The notes beneath the pieces were generated by a model. It made no database searches. It was not told where the DNA came from and saw only the letters and a program-made list of their open reading frames with translations. A program made the position numbers and the translations under genes. A stretch of 48,595 nucleotides of DNA, taken from NCBI RefSeq assembly GCF_900142015.1, contig NZ_FQZN01000038.1, positions 1-48,595 of the forward strand, read 5' to 3'. Positions 42,774 to 48,595 of the stretch are shown here, piece after piece. Every line of letters begins with the position of its first letter. Position 1 is the stretch's first letter. The DNA is from Bacteroides stercorirosoris. Lineage in GTDB: Bacteria; Bacteroidota; Bacteroidia; Bacteroidales; Bacteroidaceae.

Positions 42774-44663
42774 ATGAAAACGAGCAAGTTATTTACCGGC
42801 TTTCTGCTACAAGCAGCTTTCTTCTCCGGCAGTCTGCACGCCCAGACGGATTTACACACCAACGCCTACTCCATCGTACAGGATGCCGTAACGGACATTG
42901 TGTGCAGTTCTCCTACCGACGCTATCCAGAAAGAGAAGCGCGTGATAGAGATACTGAACGAGAAAGGCAAAGAAGACGCTTCCTTCATCTGTATGTGCGA
43001 CCGTTTTTCTTCTTTGAAGAAGTTCTCCGGAGAAGTGCGGGACGCATCGGGAAACATCATCCGGAAAATCAAAAAGAGTGAATTGAGAATTACCGAATAC
43101 TCGGCCGAACTGGTCAGTGACGACTATTATTATTTCTTCGAATACACCCCGTCGCGATACCCGGTGACCATCACTTACGAGTGGGAAATAAAGAACAGCG
43201 ACGGCCTTATCGGCTACCCCAGTTTCGTTCCGCAAAAGAATTATAACCAATCCGTCGCGCAAGCAAGCTACCGCATCGTCACTCCGGCCGGTAATCCCTG
43301 CCGCTACCGGACCATCAACATGCCGATTGAAGTCAGCCAGCAGCAGGCAGCGGACGGCAACTGGCTGACAGAAGTCAAGGTACAGGCACTGCCCGCCCTC
43401 AAGAAAGAGCCTTATAGTCCTTCCCTGTCCGAATTGCTGCCGCGCATCTATTTCACTCCCCGCGATTTCTCTTTCGAAGGAACCCAAGGAAGTATGGAGA
43501 GTTGGCAGACTTACGGCAAATGGCAATATCAACTGTTGACCGGAAGAGACCAGCTACCCCCGGCACTGAAAGAGGAATTGCTGAAACGAACGGCAAACTG
43601 CAACACTGCGTATGAGAAAATAGCCGCAGTATACCAATACCTCGCTTCCACCACGCGCTACGTCAGCATACAGCTGGGCATCGGTGGCTTGCAGCCCATT
43701 ACCGCCGCCGATGTGCACCGCACCGGTTTCGGAGACTGCAAAGGACTATCCAATTACACTCGTGCCATGCTTGCGGAACTGGGCATTCCGTCGATCTACA
43801 CCGTAATCAGTACTACCAACAAACGCTTGTTAGCCGACTTTGCCAGCGCCAATCAGAACAACCACGTCATTCTGCAAGTACCGCTCCCTAACGACACGCT
43901 CTGGCTGGAATGTACCAATCCGAATCTGCCGCTGGGCTATGTGCACCACTCCATAGCAGGACATGACGCATTGCTTATAGGTCCGAACGGGGGGATCCTC
44001 TGCCAACTGCCAACATATCCCGACTCACTGAATACGCAAATCAACAACGCTTCCGTTTCCCTGCAAGCGGACGGCAGTGCCAAAGTGGAAGTAAAGCAGG
44101 CATCACGCCTGTTCCAATACGAGGATCAGACGGGCATCACCGGTCTGGAACCCGCCCGGCAGAAGGATTGGCTACGTTCGGACATCAACCTGGTGCAAGC
44201 CCAAGTCGATGCTATCCGTTTTAAAGAAAGCAAACAGAAAGAGCCTCAACTGGACATCTCTTATACCATCGAAAGCGGACAATACGGAAACAAAACCGGG
44301 AAACGCCTGTTTGCCCCTGCCAATATCTTCCACAGGGGTTTTTACAACCCGGACGAACAAGGGGAGCGCACCCAATGCATCCGGCTCAATTACGGTTATC
44401 TTGATGTAGACAGCATCAGTATCCATCTGCCGGAAGAATATGAAATAGAATCACTGCCGAAGACCACAAACCTGAACAGTAAATTCGGTAAGTTCCATTC
44501 CTCCATCACTCCGGGAGAAGGGGGAAATATCCTTATCGTACACCGTCTGCTGGTCTATCAAGGTAACTATCCTAAAGAAGACTATACTGATTTTCTAGAC
44601 TTCCGCAAGAAGATTGCCGCACAATACGGGGCAAAAATAATACTTAAAAAGAGCGGGGAGTAA
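42774..44663 (+). CDS. DUF3857 / transglutaminase-like periplasmic protein
   Basis: The protein has 629 residues with a signal peptide (about 1-23, ending LHAQ). The DUF3857 region is at about 50-270. The transglutaminase-like core retains Cys322 in GFGDCKGLSNYTRAML and His364 in NNHVILQV, with the acidic residue following in LWLECTNP. It probably acts on peptides or proteins in the periplasm, as a hydrolase or transferase. The gene is in an operon with the degenerate paralogue 10 bases upstream. Confidence 0.88.
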   Translation: MKTSKLFTGFLLQAAFFSGSLHAQTDLHTNAYSIVQDAVTDIVCSSPTDAIQKEKRVIEILNEKGKEDASFICMCDRFSSLKKFSGEVRDASGNIIRKIKKSELRITEYSAELVSDDYYYFFEYTPSRYPVTITYEWEIKNSDGLIGYPSFVPQKNYNQSVAQASYRIVTPAGNPCRYRTINMPIEVSQQQAADGNWLTEVKVQALPALKKEPYSPSLSELLPRIYFTPRDFSFEGTQGSMESWQTYGKWQYQLLTGRDQLPPALKEELLKRTANCNTAYEKIAAVYQYLASTTRYVSIQLGIGGLQPITAADVHRTGFGDCKGLSNYTRAMLAELGIPSIYTVISTTNKRLLADFASANQNNHVILQVPLPNDTLWLECTNPNLPLGYVHHSIAGHDALLIGPNGGILCQLPTYPDSLNTQINNASVSLQADGSAKVEVKQASRLFQYEDQTGITGLEPARQKDWLRSDINLVQAQVDAIRFKESKQKEPQLDISYTIESGQYGNKTGKRLFAPANIFHRGFYNPDEQGERTQCIRLNYGYLDVDSISIHLPEEYEIESLPKTTNLNSKFGKFHSSITPGEGGNILIVHRLLVYQGNYPKEDYTDFLDFRKKIAAQYGAKIILKKSGE

Positions 44664-44676
44664 CCATAGTTACTCC
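44657..44676. terminator. Hairpin over the stop codons of two convergent genes
   Basis: GGAGTAAC-cata-GTTACTCC forms a perfect 8-bp stem with a 4-base loop. It covers the stop codons of the DUF3857 gene (44661-44663) and of the GH89 gene (44670-44672). No T-run follows on either strand, so termination is unproven; mRNA 3'-end protection is possible. Confidence 0.55.
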
Positions 44677-46937
44677 TCTCCCACATTCTCATAAGTACGT
44701 TCCTCGCCTATTCCTTCCACACCTGAAAAATCCGCATAATACTCATGAGACAGTTTCAGGTATTTATCAAACAGCCTGCGGGTAATGTCAAGCTCATCTC
44801 CACAAGTGGCGGGTGTACGTGCCTTGCCTGTCCGAGCCACATAATCGAGTTCCCAACCGGCCAACTGATTATAGAAATCATTCGCACGGAAATCCTCCCT
44901 GCCATAAGCCAGCGGCAAACCTTCTTCCTGATAGTCAGTTCCAGCGTCCAAATGCTTTTGCAGCATCGCATAGAATTTCTGCCAACGGGGCAGATAATAC
45001 CCGTTAATCAATCCGGACCATTCGCGCCACGAATAATCGAAGATACGCGGATCTCCATCGGCCCCCCAAATAGTAACCAAAGAAGTGGCATCACGCTCCA
45101 TCAGGTCTTTCTCCTCTTCCGTTTCTCCCCAGCTACGAGCCTCTGTCAGCCACCTGTCAAAACTATACTCACTGCGCGTATAAAGCAATTCGTCCATATC
45201 CTTCAGCAATTCCAGGAAGCGTCCGGAGTGTAAAGCAAAAGCCGCTTTGTCTTTAGCGGTAAACGCCTCCGCCGCTTTCTTGTGAACCAACTGGCCCAAA
45301 TTGGTCATCATCTGGCGCTGTACGTCCACAATATCAAAACGATAAGGCCTGGAAGATGCCAGCCTATCAGCATCCTTCAGAAGTGCGGACTGCGCCCGGA
45401 TGACCAGCATAGGATCATAAGGAATACCCAACCCGGCATTAGGACCGGACTTCTTCACGTTCAACGCCGGACGGGCAGCTACGATTGAGCTTCGCTCCGT
45501 TCCGTTTGTCCCCTTCCGGTAAGGACCTTCCAACAGATACATCCACGCCTGCACAGCAGCAGCCGATTTTGCCCCATAGCGGCGTTCGGCATAAGCAGCC
45601 AGCCACTCCCGCAAACGAATGCTGTCAGCATGATTGGGCATTTCAAAAGCCAGGTCATAATAAACAGGGTTCTGCTCGATGGCCTCCATAAAAAGTCCGG
45701 AACCACATACATTAGGATAGCGCATTTTCGCCTTCTTGTATTGATTGGAGGCAAGCAGAGCCAGATCACCGTGCATATTGATGCGTCCACCAAAATTATG
45801 AAGGTTACCCGCTATCACCGGATATCCCCAACCGCCATTAGAAGCAGTCTTCGAGCCATTCAAATCCAATATCAGCAAAGATTCTTTTGGAACGGCTTTC
45901 ACAATATGCTCCCGCATGCTCCATGCCTGCATCACCCACAAAGCCCCCGCATCAAATGTCTGGAAAAGCTTGTGTATGGTCTGCCCCACCCCTTTCAGAT
46001 ATTCGGGTGTATCTACCGGAGGGGCACTTTCGTGAAAAGGATCGGCGGCATATACCCCGTAACTGCCAAACAATTTATCCTGTTCTTCCAGAAAGGCCAG
46101 TCCTATTTCATGAAACAAAGGGTCGGTAGGATCCAGTTGGGCAGTAGCGTCAAAACCGCACCATTTCCGCTTCATACTGATTTTAGCCTGCGGATATTTC
46201 TCCTGCAATTCCCGTGGAACATAGCCCGAAAACCCTTGCTGAATGGGTTGCATACCCAGTTCCAACTGCCGTGCTATTATCTTCTTGCCTAAAGCCACGT
46301 GTTTATCTATCACTGATTTCGGCAAAGGTCCTCCATAGCTTTGGATATTCTGCATCCATTGCCATGCCGAATGCCCCGGTCCGGTAAGAAAAGCGCGAGC
46401 TTCTTCTTCCGTAAAGTTAAAACGCAGCAATGTATTATACCACACGCCGTCCAGCCCCACGGAAAAAAGAGGCATATTGATAGCGTTCATTGCCATATAA
46501 TCCAGCTCCTGCTGCCAGCGTTCCCAGTTCCACCAGGCTGCCGTGTAACTCACCGTGCAATAGTTCATATATACACGGTATTTGCCATTGATAATCCTCC
46601 GCTCCCTTTGCAACGGCTGTGGCAGTTTTGCAGGCAGCTTCAACTGATTACCAAACCAAGACACATGAGCCCGGCACGTATACTTCAGATACCAGTTGAA
46701 AGCAGTGGCCAGAGACACGGCATTATTCCCCCGCAGAATGATTTTCTGTCCGTCACCGTCCACTTCATACACATCATTCCCTTCTTCCGGCCCTATTATT
46801 TCCAGCCGATACTGGGAAGCGTAACCGGGAGTAACCCGCTCTATCAAGTCAAATACAGCTTTTTCAGGTGTCCCGGCTCCCCATGCCGACAGAGAACTGA
46901 AACAAAGAAATAAGATAATAAAATAGAAGTTCTTCAT
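44670..46937 (-). CDS. Alpha-N-acetylglucosaminidase (GH89, NAGLU-like)
   Basis: The protein has 755 residues with a signal peptide (about 1-20). A small N-terminal domain (22-110) is followed by the GH89 barrel (RVYMNYCTVSYTAAWWNWERWQQELDYMAMNAINMPL, GLDGVWYNTLL). Catalytic carboxylates are probably Glu303 (YAADPFHESAPP) and Glu418 or Glu421 (GLFMEAIEQNP). The C-terminal helical domain (about 460-755) is present. It should release alpha-linked GlcNAc, for example from mucin caps or heparan sulfate. It stands alone, with its own promoter and no susC/susD. Confidence 0.94.
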   Translation of the reverse strand: MKNFYFIILFLCFSSLSAWGAGTPEKAVFDLIERVTPGYASQYRLEIIGPEEGNDVYEVDGDGQKIILRGNNAVSLATAFNWYLKYTCRAHVSWFGNQLKLPAKLPQPLQRERRIINGKYRVYMNYCTVSYTAAWWNWERWQQELDYMAMNAINMPLFSVGLDGVWYNTLLRFNFTEEEARAFLTGPGHSAWQWMQNIQSYGGPLPKSVIDKHVALGKKIIARQLELGMQPIQQGFSGYVPRELQEKYPQAKISMKRKWCGFDATAQLDPTDPLFHEIGLAFLEEQDKLFGSYGVYAADPFHESAPPVDTPEYLKGVGQTIHKLFQTFDAGALWVMQAWSMREHIVKAVPKESLLILDLNGSKTASNGGWGYPVIAGNLHNFGGRINMHGDLALLASNQYKKAKMRYPNVCGSGLFMEAIEQNPVYYDLAFEMPNHADSIRLREWLAAYAERRYGAKSAAAVQAWMYLLEGPYRKGTNGTERSSIVAARPALNVKKSGPNAGLGIPYDPMLVIRAQSALLKDADRLASSRPYRFDIVDVQRQMMTNLGQLVHKKAAEAFTAKDKAAFALHSGRFLELLKDMDELLYTRSEYSFDRWLTEARSWGETEEEKDLMERDATSLVTIWGADGDPRIFDYSWREWSGLINGYYLPRWQKFYAMLQKHLDAGTDYQEEGLPLAYGREDFRANDFYNQLAGWELDYVARTGKARTPATCGDELDITRRLFDKYLKLSHEYYADFSGVEGIGEERTYENVGEE

Positions 46938-46956
46938 AGCATATTAATTTTGGAGG

Positions 46957-46964
46957 CAAAAATA
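46957..46964 (-). promoter_or_regulatory. Candidate -7 element of the GH89 gene (TATTTTTG)
   Basis: TATTTTTG on the minus strand lies 19 bases before the start codon and fits TAnnTTTG. Confidence 0.6.
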
Positions 46965-47280
46965 GCGGTCTTAACAATAAAGGATTGTTGATAGTGTACC
47001 AAATATTTGCATTCATGTCTCAAAATAAACAATTATTCCAAATCATTTTTGCGGTCAGTGTCCGATAATAAGCGGACAACTGTCCGATAATGAACAGATA
47101 CGCTTTCATAATACCCGCTGGTTATCAACAACTTACCACTTTGGCACAGGAATTGACTATTATAAAGCGAAAGCGGTCAGCAAAAAAATAAAGATTGTCT
47201 GCCACTTTTCGACAAATAGTTCCGTCTAACAGATAGAGCGAAAGCCCAATAGAAATAATAACAATTAAAAAATAAAGATT
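46965..47280. other. Intergenic region between GH89 and DUF3836 genes
   Basis: Holds the two-unit 22-bp repeat at 47059-47102. No exact TAnnTTTG box was found before the DUF3836 gene and no small ORF is supported. Confidence 0.45.
47059..47102. repeat. Two-unit 22-bp repeat (TGTCCGATAAT core)
   Basis: Two units start at 47059 and 47081, each beginning TGTCCGATAAT. The first unit also contains GTCCG...CGGAC as an inverted pair. The spacing equals that of the three longer arrays in this window. Confidence 0.65.
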
Positions 47281-47778
47281 ATGAAAACTACAAGTTTATT
47301 TAAAGCAGTCGCATTGGTAGCTATAATGATAGCAAGTGTTCTTAACTCCGAAGTGAAAGCTCAGGACGGTTTCATAACTAATCAAGTGATGAACGGCGAA
47401 TTGGTCGCTTCAAAAACCATCTTCAAACAAGACGGCTCTTACCTCCGCCGCCATATGCAATACACTTTCGCTTATGACGATCAGAATCGTCTGGTAAGCA
47501 AAGAAGCTTCCAAATGGGATGGTGCGAGAGATGCATGGGTGCCCTACTTCAAGATGACTTACCAATACAGCGATAATGAAATAACCATGAATTACGCCCG
47601 CTGGAACGAGTCTCACAAAGCTTTTGACGAAGCCGTTCAGAAAAGCGTCTACGACTTGAATGATGAAAATATGCCGACGGCCTATAAAGCCTACAAGCAA
47701 GATAATAAATCAGATTGGACTCTGGTTGACCACAAACAGATGGACCTGACAACTAATCTATTGGCAATTGCAAAATAA
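47281..47778 (+). CDS. DUF3836 secreted protein
   Basis: The protein has 165 residues with a signal peptide of about 28 residues (ending VKAQ). The mature part has the YTFAYDDQNRLVSKEASKW / FKMTYQYSDNEITMNYARWN pattern of DUF3836, a Bacteroides family of small exported proteins with beta-hairpin repeats. Its function is unknown. It is followed by a good terminator and is monocistronic. Confidence 0.82.
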   Translation: MKTTSLFKAVALVAIMIASVLNSEVKAQDGFITNQVMNGELVASKTIFKQDGSYLRRHMQYTFAYDDQNRLVSKEASKWDGARDAWVPYFKMTYQYSDNEITMNYARWNESHKAFDEAVQKSVYDLNDENMPTAYKAYKQDNKSDWTLVDHKQMDLTTNLLAIAK

Positions 47779-47809
47779 AAATACAGAAATTAAAGTAAAC
47801 AATTAATTT

Positions 47810-47846
47810 AAGAGCACGGATCGGGAGATTCGTGCTCTTTTCTTTT
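47810..47846 (+). terminator. Terminator of the DUF3836 gene
   Basis: The stem AAGAGCACG/CGTGCTCTT (47810-47818, 47831-47839) with a 12-base loop is followed by TTCTTTT. Confidence 0.85.
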
Positions 47847-47888
47847 AAACACCACACCTCATAAAGTAGCACTCTTTATCGAATTTTC

Positions 47889-48452
47889 TTATATATTTGA
47901 ATAAAAAGATATAAAGGGATGCGTGTATAATAGGTGTAAATGAGCGCTTTGGCTTACATAATCTTTAATGTCTAAACCGAGAAACTCTAACGTAACCGGA
48001 TCTTTAAGTTGGAGTATAGTAGTTTGCCTCTCCGTAATTTCAGCCAATTTAGCAATTATCTTTTCGGGCGATTTACTCAATCCGACTCTGACGTGAAGAT
48101 TGGTTGAAATTTGACGACGGAGTTCTTTCACACTCCAAACATTTCTGATGCACTCAAATTCGTAGAAGAAGCGAATAAGCGGATCACTAACTGTTAAGAG
48201 TTCAACAATATGCGAGAATGAAAGGCGTGTAATAATAGTGTCAGAAGCAGTAGTAAATTTGTCCGATGGCATCGGACTTTTTGAAACAGCAGGTGTCGTA
48301 GCTACATCTATTTCTAAAAGTAAAGGTATAGTACTCAATATGTCCGATAGCATCGGACAAATTACCGCAACCGCTTCATGCAGTTGTGGATAAGTCAAGT
48401 AGAATTTGCGCGAGTTCTTTAAAAGCGTTGTGTTTACACCTTTGATTTTCAA
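47889..48452 (-). pseudogene. Truncated DUF1016 (YhcG-like) gene fragment
   Basis: The open frame is 187 codons with only a TTG at its start and a TAG codon directly upstream. It reads like the middle of a DUF1016 N-terminal domain: KNSRKFYLTYP, then SFSHIVELLTVSDPLIRFFYE and NVWSVKELRRQI, and finally LKDPVTLEFLGLD. The usual first 70-80 residues are missing, and the C-terminal PDDEXK nuclease domain is replaced by a short unrelated tail. A roughly 50-residue insert (about 30-80) separates the first two motifs and contains two DNA palindromes. Probably a non-functional remnant. Confidence 0.75.
48261..48359. repeat. Two TCCGAT palindromes inside the DUF1016 remnant
   Basis: GTCCGATG-g-CATCGGAC (48261-48277) and TGTCCGAT-agc-ATCGGACA (48341-48359) lie 80 bp apart. 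They encode PMPSD and PMLSD in the variable insert. The core TGTCCGAT also begins both units of the 22-bp repeat at 47059. Confidence 0.8.
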
Positions 48453-48471
48453 CTATAAGACATCGCTGATT

Positions 48472-48514
48472 TTGTGGACAGAAATAATATGTTGGGGAAA
48501 GGCACTGTCCACAA
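48472..48514. repeat. 10-bp inverted repeat with 23-bp spacer
   Basis: TTGTGGACAG (48472-48481) and CTGTCCACAA (48505-48514) are perfect inverted copies. It lies just outside the truncated 5' end of the DUF1016 remnant. No T-run follows. The rest of the window to its end shows no gene. Confidence 0.7.
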
Positions 48515-48595
48515 TTTTGTGTAAATAGAAAACTTCAGGATTCGGGTTTTATACTTGAATCCTGTTTTCAAATATAGTAATAAATTGGTTAAATA

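Noticed and set aside
47889..48452. Intact DUF1016 nuclease gene
   Set aside because: There is no ATG start, a stop codon lies directly upstream, and both the N-terminal helices and the PDDEXK domain are missing.

Overview
The window looks like a chromosomal segment of a gut Bacteroides species. The evidence is: SusC/SusD outer-membrane import genes; three membrane-anchored TPR regulators with a C-terminal HTH; the DUF3857, DUF3836, DUF4271 and DUF3098 families; and about fifteen well-placed copies of the Bacteroidetes sigma-70 -7 box (TAnnTTTG). No rRNA, CRISPR array, complete insertion sequence or phage module is visible. One tRNA (Gln-TTG) is present. Much of the window is ordinary chromosome, with an AT-richer, poorly recognisable stretch at about 19.8-24.5 kb.

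Layout. (1) 0.4-5.1 kb, + strand: a tight four-gene operon of a secreted caspase-like peptidase, an ECF sigma factor, a single-pass anti-sigma-like protein with a TPR-like periplasmic part, and a secreted TPR-CHAT protease. (2) 5.3-8.4 kb, - strand: kduI, kduD and a DUF4861 lipoprotein, for unsaturated uronate catabolism. (3) 8.6-13.7 kb, - strand: tRNA-Gln, tyrS, tatD, yidD, rnpA, hemD, a DUF4271 membrane protein and a LOG-family protein. (4) 13.8-24.2 kb: small hypotheticals, two TPR regulators, an outer-membrane beta-barrel receptor, a small beta-barrel protein, a lipoprotein, a probable gene remnant and a secreted protein of unknown function. (5) 24.6-25.9 kb: metK behind a leader that fits the SAM-II riboswitch fold. 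(6) 26.2-34.1 kb, - strand: a TPR regulator followed by susC-like, susD-like and a histidine acid phosphatase of the MINPP/phytase type, closed by a terminator. (7) 34.2-40.6 kb, - strand: methyltransferase, ftsX, DUF3098, uppP, truB, queA, folK and a flippase-like membrane protein. (8) 40.8-48.5 kb: paired DUF3857/transglutaminase proteins (one lacking catalytic residues), a GH89 alpha-N-acetylglucosaminidase, a DUF3836 protein and a truncated DUF1016 gene.

Two things stand out. First, the caspase/ECF-sigma/anti-sigma/TPR-CHAT operon has the parts of a protease-gated transcription switch, with both proteases predicted to be exported to the side where the anti-sigma C-terminus lies. Second, four intergenic sites carry short tandem arrays with different sequences but the same 22-bp period, each with a constant part and a variable part. 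Several dispersed palindromic elements of other families also sit between genes, and one of them abuts the truB start.

All calls come from reading sequence and translations by eye. No database search, folding program or alignment was run.
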